Assembly (NCBI RefSeq): GCF_025465275.1
Contig: NZ_JAODNK010000153.1
Span: 186,001-250,000, forward strand
Length of the DNA stretch: 64,000 nt
Reading direction: 5' to 3'
Origin: Nocardia sp.
GTDB taxonomy: Bacteria; Actinomycetota; Actinomycetes; Mycobacteriales; Mycobacteriaceae
Below are positions 25,004-33,494 of this stretch, one piece after another. Under the pieces are notes generated by a model. That model saw only the letters and a program-made list of their open reading frames with translations. It did no database searches and had not been told where the DNA came from. Position numbers and translations under genes: made by a program. Numbering within the stretch: position 1 is the first letter of the stretch; the number at the start of each line of letters is the position of its first letter.

Positions 25004-25690
25004 ATGACCGAGCAGACGGAGGCGATCAACGCCCTGCAACAGCGGGTGGCCGAGCGACAGGCGACCTCGCTGCTACAGCTGATCGCCGGAGAACTCGAGC
25101 AGATGATCATCAGAGGCGAGCTACGCGGCGGCGACCGCGTCAACGAGTCCGCGCTCGCCACTCAGCTGGGCACCAGCCGCGGCCCGGTTCGCGAGGCGCT
25201 GCGGCAGCTCGAATACAGCCGCCTGGTCGAATTCCGTACCAACCGGGGCATGTTCGTGCGCGAGATCTCCGTGGACGAGGCCGCCCAGCTCTACGACATC
25301 CGGGCCACGCTCTTCGGTCTCGCGGGCCGGCTCGCCGCCGACCGGGCCACACCGGAGGCACTGGAAGCCTTACGCGCCAAGGTTTCCCGGCTCGACGCGG
25401 CCGTTCCAGTGGTCGACGACTACTACCCCCGCAATGTCGACCTGCATCGGGATCTTGTTGCGCTGTCCGGCAATCCGCGCCTGGTCGAGCTCTATGGCGA
25501 CGTCTCCAAGGAACTGCACCTGTTCCGCCGTCACGGCCTGGAAACCGAAACCGCCCGGCACACCTCGAACTGCCAGCACGCCGAAATCCTCGACCGGCTC
25601 GCGCACGCCGATGCCGCTGCGGCCGGAAGCCTCATGGAGGCCCACATTCTCTCCGGCAAGGAGCGTATGCTCGCCGCCGTCCGCAGCTGA
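25004..25690 (+). CDS. GntR-family regulator (FadR subfamily, FCD domain)
   Basis: A 228-residue transcription factor. Residues about 25-90 form the GntR winged helix (GELRGGDRVNESALATQLGTSRGPVREALRQLE is its core, quoted here in parts: GELRGGDRVNESALA and TSRGPVREAL). The C-terminal FCD domain keeps the metal-binding pattern with D..H....LSGNPRL and H.EI....AHADAAA. FCD-type regulators usually bind dicarboxylate or sugar-acid ligands, which suits a repressor of the divergent tartrate genes. The ATG at 25004 lies behind GCGGAG; the longer frame starts inside the operator. Confidence 0.85.
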   Translation: MTEQTEAINALQQRVAERQATSLLQLIAGELEQMIIRGELRGGDRVNESALATQLGTSRGPVREALRQLEYSRLVEFRTNRGMFVREISVDEAAQLYDIRATLFGLAGRLAADRATPEALEALRAKVSRLDAAVPVVDDYYPRNVDLHRDLVALSGNPRLVELYGDVSKELHLFRRHGLETETARHTSNCQHAEILDRLAHADAAAAGSLMEAHILSGKERMLAAVRS

Positions 25691-25721
25691 CCTGTTCCGG
25701 TGACCGTCCCCGGAAATGACA

Positions 25722-25750
25722 CTGCCCCGGGCTGATTCAGCCCGGGGCAG
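25722..25750. terminator. Bidirectional terminator between the GntR gene and pstB
   Basis: CTGCCCCGGGCTGA (25722-25735) and TCAGCCCGGGGCAG (25737-25750) form a perfect 14-base inverted repeat around one central base. It lies between two convergent genes. Confidence 0.8.
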
Positions 25751-25782
25751 CGCACGTTGTATTCGATTTCGAGGCGAAACCG

Positions 25783-26559
25783 CTATCCGAAACGGCCCGA
25801 GATGTAGTCCTCGGTCGACTTCGTGGACGGGTTGGAGAAGATCTTCTCGGTCTCGTCGATTTCGATGAGACGGCCGGGCTTGCCCTGCGCCTCGAGGTTG
25901 AAGAATGCGGTCTGGTCACTCACGCGGGCAGCCTGCTGCATATTGTGGGTGACGATGACGATCGTGTAATCCTTCTTCAGCTCGGAGATCAGATCCTCGA
26001 TCGCGAGCGTGGAGATGGGGTCCAGGGCGGAACACGGCTCGTCCATGAGCAGCACATCCGGGGAGACCGCGATGGCGCGGGCGATGCACAGACGCTGCTG
26101 CTGACCACCGGAGAGGCCGCCGCCCGGCTTGTCCAGCCGGTCCTTGACCTCGTTCCAAAGGTTCGCGCCGCGCAGTGAGCGCTCGGCGACCTCGTCGAGC
26201 TCCTTCTTGCCGCGCACACCCTGCAGCTTGAGCCCGGCCACCACATTGTCGCGAATGGACATGGTGGGGAACGGGTTCGGCCGCTGGAACACCATGCCGA
26301 TGGTGCGGCGCACGCCGACCGGATCCACGGTCGCGCCGTAGATGTCCTCACCGTCGAGCAGCACCGCGCCTTCGACACGCGCCTCCGGCGTCACCTCGTG
26401 CATCCGGTTCAGCGAGCGCAGCACGGTGGACTTACCGCAGCCCGACGGACCGATGAACGCGGTCACGGAACGCGGCAGCACGGTCAGCGACACATCAGAG
26501 ACGGCGTGGAACTTGCCGTAGTAGATGTTGATGTCTTTGAGATCGATCCGCTTGGCCAT
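25783..26559 (-). CDS. pstB: Phosphate import ATP-binding protein PstB
   Basis: A 258-residue ABC ATPase that drives the PstSCAB phosphate importer. Walker A GPSGCGKST is near residue 37. A Q-loop (MVFQRPNPFPTMS), signature LSGGQQQR, Walker B LLMDEP and the switch histidine in VTHNMQQA all follow the PstB pattern. The family-specific stretch LNRMHEVTPEARVEG is present. It follows pstA on the same strand with 19 bases between, and corresponds to PhoT (Rv0820). Confidence 0.93.
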   Translation of the reverse strand: MAKRIDLKDINIYYGKFHAVSDVSLTVLPRSVTAFIGPSGCGKSTVLRSLNRMHEVTPEARVEGAVLLDGEDIYGATVDPVGVRRTIGMVFQRPNPFPTMSIRDNVVAGLKLQGVRGKKELDEVAERSLRGANLWNEVKDRLDKPGGGLSGGQQQRLCIARAIAVSPDVLLMDEPCSALDPISTLAIEDLISELKKDYTIVIVTHNMQQAARVSDQTAFFNLEAQGKPGRLIEIDETEKIFSNPSTKSTEDYISGRFG

Positions 26560-26578
26560 CAGTCTTTTCCCGTTCGCT

Positions 26579-27478
26579 CTATCGGTTCCGCGTGAGCAGC
26601 TTGTTGACCCCGGCGGCGGCCAGGTACAGCAGCGCGATGATCAGGATCAGCGTCAGCGCCGCGCCCCAGACCCGGGCCCGGCCGGCCGGCTCCGGATTGG
26701 CCAGCTCCTGGTACATGAGCAGCGGGAGTGAGGCCATATTGCCGTTGGTGAGGTCGAAATTGATCGATTTGGAGTAGCCGACCAGCACCAGCACCGGTGC
26801 GGTCTCGCCCATGACACGCGCCACGGCCAGCAGCATGCCGCTGATCATGCCAGGCGCGGCGGTCGGAATAACGATCCGCACGATCGTTTTCCACTTCGGA
26901 ACACCGAGCGCGTAAGCGGCCTCGCGCAATTCGTCCGGCACCAGCTTGAGCATCTCCTCGCTGCTGCGCACCACCACCGGCAGCATGAGCAGCACCAGGG
27001 CCAGCGATACCGCGAAGGCGCTCTGCGGGAACCCGAAGGTGCCGATCCACAGCGCGAAGATGAACAGCGCCGCCACGATCGACGGCACACCGGCCAGAAT
27101 GTCCACCATGAAGGTGGTGGTCTTGGCCAGCCAGCCGCGACCGTATTCGACCAGGTAGACCGCGGCCATAATACCCAGCGGCACCGCTATGACCGCGGCT
27201 ACCGCAGACTGCACGATGGTGCCGTAGATGGCGTGGTACACACCACCCGCACGCTGTTCGGGCAGCACGCCCTTCTGCGACTTCGTCCACCAGTCGAGCG
27301 AAGCGATTGCGTGCCAGCCGTTGTCGATGACGGTGTAGAGCACCCAGAGCAGCGGCACCAGCGCCAGCAGGAAGCACAACCACACCACACCGGTGGCGAG
27401 GTTGTTACGAATACGGCGGCCGGGGCTGACATGCCGGAAGGTCGGGGCCTTGACCGGCTTGTCCAGTGTGGCGGTCAT
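26579..27478 (-). CDS. pstA: Phosphate ABC transporter permease PstA
   Basis: A 299-residue membrane subunit with about six helices. The permease EAA-type loop appears as ELREAAYALGVPKWKTI.RIVIP, which contacts PstB. The start is the ATG at 27478, which overlaps the pstC stop (ATGA). A longer frame upstream is out of phase with pstC and can be ignored. The N-terminal 30 residues are hydrophilic and cytoplasmic. It acts with PstC, PstB and PstS in high-affinity phosphate uptake. Confidence 0.9.
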   Translation of the reverse strand: MTATLDKPVKAPTFRHVSPGRRIRNNLATGVVWLCFLLALVPLLWVLYTVIDNGWHAIASLDWWTKSQKGVLPEQRAGGVYHAIYGTIVQSAVAAVIAVPLGIMAAVYLVEYGRGWLAKTTTFMVDILAGVPSIVAALFIFALWIGTFGFPQSAFAVSLALVLLMLPVVVRSSEEMLKLVPDELREAAYALGVPKWKTIVRIVIPTAAPGMISGMLLAVARVMGETAPVLVLVGYSKSINFDLTNGNMASLPLLMYQELANPEPAGRARVWGAALTLILIIALLYLAAAGVNKLLTRNR

Positions 27479-28539
27479 CCGTTCACCTTCCCGCCGGCCA
27501 CCAGCCGGGCCAGTGCATTGACCACGAAGGTCAGCGCGAACAACACGAAGCCGGCGGCGATGTACGCACCGGTCGGCAGCTTCGAGCTGAATTCCGAAGC
27601 GGCCGAAGCGATTTTGGAGGCGAAGGTGTAGCCGCCGTCGAACAGCGACCACTTGCCGGCCTGGGCCGAGGTGCGCAGCACGATCAGCACCGCGATGGTC
27701 TCACCGAGCGCACGGCCGAGGCCGAGCATGGAACCCGCGATCACACCGGAGCGGCCGAACGGCAGCACTGTCAGCCGCACGACCTCCCACTTGGTGGCGC
27801 CCAGCGCCTGCGCCGCCTCGATCTGCGAACGCGGCGTCAGGCCGAACACCTCACGACTCACCGAAGTGATGATCGGCAGAATCATCACCGCCAGCACAAT
27901 GCCCGCGGTGAAGATGGTGCCGCCGCCGGCAATGCTGACATCACCGGTTTTGAACAGGAACAACCAGCTCAGGTGGTTGTTCAGGAAGGTCTGCAGCGGC
28001 TCCAGCTTGGGAGCCAGCATCAGAAATCCCCAGAGACCGAACACGATCGACGGCACCGCCGCCAGCAGATCGACGACAGCCGAGAACGGACGCGCCAGCA
28101 CCTTCGGCGAATACTGCGTCAGGAACAACGCGATACCCACGCCGATCGGCACCGCGATCACCAGCGCGAACAGCGAACTCAGCACCGTGACCATGAACAG
28201 GTCCTTGATGCCGAACTTCAGATTGTTCGCGTCCGAGGTATTGAACTCGGAGGTGGTGAAGAAGTTCGCCTTGTTCGCCATCACCGAGGGCCAGGCCCGG
28301 ATGAGCAGGAACAGGGCGATCAATGCGATCGCGGCGACGATGATTCCGCCGGCGGCCGTGGCCGCCGAACGAAATGCGAACTCCGCACCGTACTTCGTGG
28401 GGGCCTTGCGCCCAGTGGCCGGCTTGGCGCTGGCTTCGGTCGACATAAGCGCAGTATCCCCCGGCGTCTGGGCACGGTCCGCCGACGGGCCGGTCGTTTC
28501 GGACAGGCCCGTCGCGGACTTTTCGTCGTGCACGGTCAT
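27475..28539 (-). CDS. pstC: Phosphate ABC transporter permease PstC
   Basis: A 354-residue permease. The first 70 residues are a cytoplasmic, Ser/Ala/Pro-rich region, followed by six or so helices. The EAA-type loop reads QIEAAQALGATKWEVVRLTVLP and the later GRALGETIAVLIVL motif is typical of PstC. The ATG at 28539 has only a weak ribosome site. An internal ATG at 28446 (MSTEASAK) is a second candidate that would remove 31 residues. It follows pstS with about 23 bases between. Confidence 0.9.
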   Translation of the reverse strand: MTVHDEKSATGLSETTGPSADRAQTPGDTALMSTEASAKPATGRKAPTKYGAEFAFRSAATAAGGIIVAAIALIALFLLIRAWPSVMANKANFFTTSEFNTSDANNLKFGIKDLFMVTVLSSLFALVIAVPIGVGIALFLTQYSPKVLARPFSAVVDLLAAVPSIVFGLWGFLMLAPKLEPLQTFLNNHLSWLFLFKTGDVSIAGGGTIFTAGIVLAVMILPIITSVSREVFGLTPRSQIEAAQALGATKWEVVRLTVLPFGRSGVIAGSMLGLGRALGETIAVLIVLRTSAQAGKWSLFDGGYTFASKIASAASEFSSKLPTGAYIAAGFVLFALTFVVNALARLVAGGKVNG

Positions 28540-28562
28540 CGTCTTTTTCTCAGATCAGTCGA

Positions 28563-29681
28563 TCAGGAAATGGCGCTGATCGCGGTGGTGAGCTTGGTCT
28601 TGAACGAATCCGGCAGCGGCACGTAGCCCGCATCCGCCAGACCGGTCTGGCCGTTGCCCACAGCCGAGGTCAGGAACGCCTTGACAGCCTTCGCGGTGTC
28701 CGCGTCGCTGTACTTGGAGCAGACGATCTCGTAGGTGGCCAGCATGATCGGGTAGGCGCCACCGGTGGTGGGCTTGTAGATCGAGCTGTTGTCCAGCACC
28801 AGGTCGTTGCCCTGGCCGGAAACCTTGACCGCGTCGATCGCCTTGGCGGCGGACTCCGAGGTGAGGTCGACCGGCTTCGGGTCGTTCGAGGTGGCGGCGG
28901 TCAGCACGCGCGCGGTGGTGAGCTTCTGCGCCTTGGCGAAGGACCACTCGGTGTAGGTGATCGTGAACTTGGTGTTCGCGATAGCGGCCGAGGTGCCGTC
29001 GCTACCCTTCGCACCCTCGCCGACGCCACCCTGGAACGCCTTGCCGGCGCCCTTGGTCCAACCGCCGGCCGAGTCCAGGTACTTCTGGAAGTTGTCGGTG
29101 GTGCCGGACTCGTCGGAGCGGAAGACCACACCGATCTTGTCCGACGGCAGCTTGTCGGCCTTGGCGGTGTTCAGCGCCTTGATGTGGGCGTCGTCCCAGG
29201 TGCTGATCTCACCGTCGAAGATCTTCGCCATGGTCGGCGGATCCAGGACCAGGTCGTCGATGCCGGGCACGTTGTAGGCGACCGCGATCGGGCCGAATAC
29301 GGCGGGCAGGTTCCAGGCCGGGCTGCCACAGCGGGCGGCGGCCTTGTCGACCTCACCCTTTTTGGCGTCCAGCGGCGAGTCGGAGCCGGCGAAATCGGTC
29401 TGGCCGCCGAGGAACTCGTTCACACCCGCACCGGAACCGGAAGCGGTGTAGTCCAGCTTGGCGCTACTGCAGTTCGCCTCGTAGGCGGCGACAAAACGGT
29501 CCATCGCGTTCTTCTGGGCGGTCGAACCACTGGCCTTGAGAGCTGACTTGCCGCCACAGGCGACGTCGATCTTCGCGGCACCCGTGGTCGAGTCGTTGTT
29601 GTCACTGCCACAGGCGGACAGGGTCAGGGTGCTGGCCACTGCCAACACGCCGAGCAGGGCGCTGCTGCGCTTGAGATTCAC
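28563..29681 (-). CDS. pstS: Phosphate-binding lipoprotein PstS
   Basis: A 372-residue lipoprotein that binds phosphate outside the membrane for the Pst importer. The signal peptide ends in a lipobox LSAC at about residue 24. The binding motifs ASGSTAQ, DYTASGSGAG, FAGSDSP and VFRSDESGTTDNFQKY are all typical of PstS. The start is GTG at 29681, six bases behind GGAGGAATTG. It leads the pstSCAB operon. A two-unit PHO box lies about 150 bases upstream, so phosphate starvation should induce it. Confidence 0.92.
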   Translation of the reverse strand: MNLKRSSALLGVLAVASTLTLSACGSDNNDSTTGAAKIDVACGGKSALKASGSTAQKNAMDRFVAAYEANCSSAKLDYTASGSGAGVNEFLGGQTDFAGSDSPLDAKKGEVDKAAARCGSPAWNLPAVFGPIAVAYNVPGIDDLVLDPPTMAKIFDGEISTWDDAHIKALNTAKADKLPSDKIGVVFRSDESGTTDNFQKYLDSAGGWTKGAGKAFQGGVGEGAKGSDGTSAAIANTKFTITYTEWSFAKAQKLTTARVLTAATSNDPKPVDLTSESAAKAIDAVKVSGQGNDLVLDNSSIYKPTTGGAYPIMLATYEIVCSKYSDADTAKAVKAFLTSAVGNGQTGLADAGYVPLPDSFKTKLTTAISAIS

Positions 29682-29828
29682 CAATTCCTCCGGGAATCAC
29701 GTTGCACGTTCGACCCCTCAACGGTCGGACGGGCGTGATGTGGCGGCTGTTCGCTACGAACTAGCGCACCAGGAAGCTGAATGCTGCCCAAAAGAAACGT
29801 AAGGGCGGCTGGTAGCCAACTGGACCTG

Positions 29829-29850
29829 GGAAGGTGAACTGGAGATGAAC
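29829..29850 (-). promoter_or_regulatory. PHO box upstream of pstS
   Basis: Read on the minus strand, the sequence is two 11-base direct repeats, GTTCATCTCCA and GTTCACCTTCC. This is the layout of PhoP/RegX3 boxes in actinomycetes (consensus unit starting GTTCACC). It lies about 150 bases before the pstS start, in the same direction. Confidence 0.7.
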
Positions 29851-29931
29851 AACCCGGCGCGATTGCACTGCACGATATGTGACATTTGCCGCATCATTGC
29901 GGAGCATGCCGGTGAGCGGGACGGGGGCTGG

Positions 29932-30828
29932 CTAGGACCCCGCCGAGTACGCCACATCCACATGGGCCGGACCGAAGCCGAGTTTCGTATAGGTATTCAC
30001 CGCAGCGGCATTGTCGGCCTCGGTATAGAGCAGCACCGCGCCCAGTCCACTGTCCCGGAGATAGCGCAGACCGGCAAGTGTGAGCAGGCGCCCCAGCCCG
30101 CGACCCTGCGCCTGCGGGTCGACGCCGACAACGTAGACCTCACCGATGTGCGGCGTCTCGTCGAAATGCACCTTGGTCCAATGGAAGCCGAGGATCCGGC
30201 CGGGATCGGCCGGATCGAAGGCGAGGAACAGGCCCTTGGGATCGAACCAGGATTCCGCGCGGCGCGCCTCGATATCGTGCTCGGTCCAGGCGCCCTGTTC
30301 CGGATGCCAGGAGAAGGCCGCACTGTTGACGCGCAGGATCTCGGCATCATCGGAAGGCCCCGCGTAAGTACGCAATTCGAGGCCGGCCGGAACCGTCAAT
30401 TCCGGTAGCTCAGTAGTAGCCAAATCGCGTCGCATCTGCCAGAGTTCGCGCGCCACACGCAATCCGAGCCGGGCCGCGACCGCCTGCGCGGGCGGCAGAT
30501 TGCCGTGCGCCCAGACCCGGGCTTCCGGGCCGCCGGCCGCCAGTGCGGCAGCGACCAGCCCCGCGCCGAGGCCCTGACGGCGGAAGCGCGGATCGACCGC
30601 GACCTCCGCCATGGCGGGGTGTTCCCCGTGCGCCGGAGTCACATTCGCGTATCCGGCGACCGCGCCATCCCACTGCTCCACCAGATGCTGCACCGGAGAG
30701 TCGGTGGCAAGCGACAGCACCGCCTGTTCCGAAACCGGCGCAACGCCGTCCGCGGCAGTGGCTCGCTCCAGCACTCCCCGCACCTCCGCCGCGGTCTCGA
30801 GGGACAGCCGGCCGGTGCTGGAAACCAT
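29932..30828 (-). CDS. mshD: Mycothiol synthase (acetyltransferase)
   Basis: A 298-residue enzyme that acetylates Cys-GlcN-Ins with acetyl-CoA, the last step of mycothiol synthesis. It holds two GNAT domains. The N-terminal one carries VDPRFRRQGLGAGLV; the C-terminal one carries VYVVGVDPQAQGRGLGRLLT, the acetyl-CoA binding signature, and ends with TKLGFGP. The ATG at 30828 shares a base with the glnR stop (TGATG), so translation of the two is coupled. This order is that of Rv0818-Rv0819. Confidence 0.92.
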   Translation of the reverse strand: MVSSTGRLSLETAAEVRGVLERATAADGVAPVSEQAVLSLATDSPVQHLVEQWDGAVAGYANVTPAHGEHPAMAEVAVDPRFRRQGLGAGLVAAALAAGGPEARVWAHGNLPPAQAVAARLGLRVARELWQMRRDLATTELPELTVPAGLELRTYAGPSDDAEILRVNSAAFSWHPEQGAWTEHDIEARRAESWFDPKGLFLAFDPADPGRILGFHWTKVHFDETPHIGEVYVVGVDPQAQGRGLGRLLTLAGLRYLRDSGLGAVLLYTEADNAAAVNTYTKLGFGPAHVDVAYSAGS

Positions 30829-31592
30829 CAGATAATGCCGTTCGCCGAGGTCAATTCGGAGTCGTCGGTGCCATCGGACTCGGGGAAAGCGGGCGCGGGC
30901 GCCTCGTTCTTGGCTCCGGTCGAACGCGCCGGGCGCACGGCCTTGTAGCCGACATTGCGGACCGTGCCGATGAGCGATTCGTATTCGGTCCCGAGCTTGG
31001 CACGCAGCCGTCGCACATGGACGTCCACGGTGCGGGTGCCACCGAAGAAGTCGTAACCCCACACCTCTTGCAGCAGCTGAGCCCGGGTGAAGACCCGGCC
31101 GGCATGCTGCGCAAGGTATTTCAGTAGCTCGAACTCCTTGTAGGTGAGGTCGAGCGGGCGACCGCGCAGCCGGGCGGTGTACGTGCCCTCGTCGATCACC
31201 AGCTCACCGAGGGTGATCTTGCCGGTGTTCTCCGGACTTGCAGCGCCACCGTTGCGTGCGACCAGCAGTCGCAAGCGGGCGTCCAGTTCCGCTGGACCCG
31301 TCCCGGGCAGCAGGATGTCATCCAGTCCCCAGTCCGCGTTCACCGCAACCAATCCACCTTCGGTGAGCACCGCTACCACCGGCACCGACGATCCGGTGCT
31401 ACCCAGCAAACGACACAGACCGCGCGCGGCGGCCAGATCGGTGCGGGCATCGACCAGCGCTACATCGGCGGAACCGGCCTCGAGCAGGGACGCCACCTCG
31501 GTCGGCGCAGGCCGCACATGGTGCGGCAGCAACGCGAGCGACGGCAGCACCGCCTCGGGGTTGGGGTCGGAGGTCAGCAGGAGCAGCTCCAT
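30828..31592 (-). CDS. glnR: Nitrogen regulator GlnR (OmpR-type)
   Basis: A 254-residue response-regulator-like transcription factor that controls nitrogen assimilation genes in actinomycetes. The N-terminal receiver-like domain lacks the standard phosphorylation pocket, as in all GlnR. The conserved start MELLLLTSDPNPEAVLPSL matches mycobacterial GlnR (Rv0818) from memory. The C-terminal winged helix (FELLKYLAQHAGRVFTR, GTRTVDVHVRRLRAKLG) is of OmpR type. It is divergent from lmeA and coupled to mshD. Confidence 0.93.
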   Translation of the reverse strand: MELLLLTSDPNPEAVLPSLALLPHHVRPAPTEVASLLEAGSADVALVDARTDLAAARGLCRLLGSTGSSVPVVAVLTEGGLVAVNADWGLDDILLPGTGPAELDARLRLLVARNGGAASPENTGKITLGELVIDEGTYTARLRGRPLDLTYKEFELLKYLAQHAGRVFTRAQLLQEVWGYDFFGGTRTVDVHVRRLRAKLGTEYESLIGTVRNVGYKAVRPARSTGAKNEAPAPAFPESDGTDDSELTSANGII

Positions 31593-31828
31593 GGAGGGCC
31601 CTCCATCCCATCTGGCATGTGTGTGGCAACTACTCTGTATGCCACGACTCCATGCTGGTTATCACAGGTAAGTCGGTTGCTACATTAGCGCGTCCGGACC
31701 GACAGCCACGCAATCCGGGCAGCGTATCGGCCTCTGGCTATTCAGAGATCACACAGCGCACCCCCGAGAAGGGGCTCGACGACGGCACATCTGTCGTCCT
31801 CCGAGGCGGCGACAGATATCGTGCCCCT

Positions 31829-32779
31829 ATGGGTAACTCACCGGGTACGCCCGAAACCCAGCCCCGCATCCAGCCGCCGCTCCTCGACGAGACCGTGGTG
31901 ACTCCGGTGCGTCGGCAGGAGTCGCGGCGTAGCGGGCTGCGCGGAATGGCCTTCCGGAGGCTGATCATTACGCTGCTCTGCCTGGCAGGTCTGGCCGTAG
32001 TGCTCGACTTCGGGGTGGCGGCGTATTCGGAGTACCGGGTGTCGCGGTTGCTACGTGACGGTTCGAATCTCAGTGCGGATCCGGAGGTCACCTTCCACGG
32101 GTTCCCGTTCACGGCCCAGGCACTCGACGACGAGTACAAGAACGTGGATATTCGCGCGCGTGCCATGCGGCCCGATATTCCGGGCGAGATCATGGTCGAG
32201 GCGAATCTGAAGGGCATGCACCTCTCGCTGCGCAATCTGGTCGACGGCCAGGTGCGGGGAGTGCCGGTGGATCAGGTGGAAGCGCGCATGCGAATCGAAC
32301 CGGTCGAACTGGGACGGCTGTTCAAGATTCCCAATCTGCAGGTGTTCGGCCCGCCCGCCGATAAATCCGACGGCACCGGTGGTTCCGGCGGCTCCGGCAT
32401 GACCACCGCGGGCGCGATCATCCTGAACGGCACCATTCCGCTGTCGGACTCCGATACTCCCGCGGTGCCGGGCACCAAGGGCGAGACCGTGAGCGTGCTG
32501 GCGGATCTGCGACTGGTCGACGATCAGGTCCGTATTACCGCCACCGATATCTATCGCGGTCCCGGCGCCGCCACTCAGACCAGCGACGCCACGCCCGTCA
32601 CCGTGATTCCCGAGTCCGACAAGGCCCGGGTGCTGGCCCTGTTCACCCGGACCATCGATACCCGCGATCTGCCGTTCGGCGTGCACCCGCAGAAGGTGGA
32701 GGCGAGCGGCGGTCAAATCGTGGTGGAGGGCAAGGGCAGCGATGTGACCGTCGATCTGGATCGGTTGCAGCAGCCGTGA
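31829..32779 (+). CDS. lmeA: LmeA-like DUF2993 envelope protein
   Basis: A 316-residue protein anchored by an N-terminal helix (about residues 48-68, LIITLLCLAGLAVVLDFGVA), with a DUF2993 domain outside the membrane. In mycobacteria LmeA (Rv0817c) takes part in mannan elongation of lipomannan. The family motif FHGFPF is present, and the rest is rich in beta strands. The start is the ATG at 31829; an upstream extension has no ribosome site. About 236 bases separate it from glnR. thiX overlaps its stop by four bases. Confidence 0.8.
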   Translation: MGNSPGTPETQPRIQPPLLDETVVTPVRRQESRRSGLRGMAFRRLIITLLCLAGLAVVLDFGVAAYSEYRVSRLLRDGSNLSADPEVTFHGFPFTAQALDDEYKNVDIRARAMRPDIPGEIMVEANLKGMHLSLRNLVDGQVRGVPVDQVEARMRIEPVELGRLFKIPNLQVFGPPADKSDGTGGSGGSGMTTAGAIILNGTIPLSDSDTPAVPGTKGETVSVLADLRLVDDQVRITATDIYRGPGAATQTSDATPVTVIPESDKARVLALFTRTIDTRDLPFGVHPQKVEASGGQIVVEGKGSDVTVDLDRLQQP

Positions 32780-33231
32780 TCGCGCTCGGAGTGCTTGCCG
32801 TCGTGCTCGTGGTCGGGGCGGGTATCGGAATCATGGTGCGCCGCAACGAAGGTCGTGTCCGCGATACCGCGCCGCTGGTCACCGTGCCCGCAGACGGCCC
32901 GTCCGCGCTGCTCACCGCGGCCGGTGTGCTTGCCGGCCGTCCCACGGTGCTGCATTTCTCCGCGGACTGGTGTGGTCCGTGTGCGGCCGTACGCCGGGTG
33001 GTCGCGAATGTGGTGGCCGAATTGGCCACGGCCGAGGCTCCCCCGCTGGATCTCGAGGTAGATATCGACGCGAATCCGGCGCTGGCGCGCGAGCTGAACG
33101 TGCTGTCCCTGCCGACGACTTTCCTGCTGGACGCCGCAGGACAGGAAAGGTTCCGCATCGCCGGTGTTCCGAAGACGCCTGATTTGCGCAGGTCATTGGC
33201 CGAATTGGCGAGATCCGGCAAATCCGAGTGA
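32776..33231 (+). CDS. thiX: Membrane-anchored thioredoxin-like protein ThiX
   Basis: A 151-residue protein. One N-terminal membrane helix (MIALGVLAVVLVVGAGIGIM) is followed by a thioredoxin fold with active site FSADWCGPCAAV and the cis-Pro loop VLSLPTTFLLD. It should reduce or isomerise disulfides on the outer face of the membrane. GTG at 32776 overlaps the lmeA stop (GTGA). It corresponds to Rv0816c and lies next to the sulfur genes as in mycobacteria. Confidence 0.88.
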   Translation: MIALGVLAVVLVVGAGIGIMVRRNEGRVRDTAPLVTVPADGPSALLTAAGVLAGRPTVLHFSADWCGPCAAVRRVVANVVAELATAEAPPLDLEVDIDANPALARELNVLSLPTTFLLDAAGQERFRIAGVPKTPDLRRSLAELARSGKSE

Positions 33232-33274
33232 CCAGCATTACGGACCCCGGGTCCAATTTCCCCCGAAAATTGGG

Positions 33275-33287
33275 TAAACTTCCTCTC
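33275..33287 (+). promoter_or_regulatory. -10 element for a leaderless transcript of the cysteine leader
   Basis: TAAACT (33275-33280) stands seven bases before the GTG of the leader peptide. This spacing leaves no room for a ribosome site, as expected for leaderless transcription in actinomycetes. Confidence 0.6.
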
Positions 33288-33374
33288 GTGCAAACCAACC
33301 TTGAGCTGATGCTCACCCGACGCCGCACGGTAGACCTGTGCCGGCTCGGTGGTTGTTGCTGCCTCTGCCGCTAG
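33288..33374 (+). CDS. Cysteine-rich leader peptide (attenuator)
   Basis: A 28-residue leader that begins with GTG and ends LCRLGGCCCLCR. Five of its last eleven codons are cysteine. In mycobacteria, similar leaderless polycysteine peptides sense cysteinyl-tRNA supply and control the following sulfur operon by attenuation. Here it stands before DUF4395, a thiosulfate sulfurtransferase and sseC, the same target genes. A hairpin (33375-33416) begins directly after its TAG stop, where stalled ribosomes would change folding. The sequence is too short for normal gene finders. Confidence 0.8.
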   Translation: MQTNLELMLTRRRTVDLCRLGGCCCLCR

Positions 33375-33416
33375 CCGGTCGGCCTTTCGCGTTCCCCTTT
33401 TCTTCGCGCCGACCGG
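33375..33416 (+). promoter_or_regulatory. Hairpin after the cysteine leader
   Basis: CCGGTCGGC (33375-33383) pairs perfectly with GCCGACCGG (33408-33416) around a pyrimidine-rich loop. It starts at the base after the leader stop codon, so ribosome stalling on the cysteine codons would alter its folding. Confidence 0.6.
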
Positions 33417-33494
33417 GTGTGTCCCGCCGTTTGAGAGATCGTGTCGATCCTCCGGCGAAATGACCCATAGACCTCATCGCGCAGGAGTACGCAC

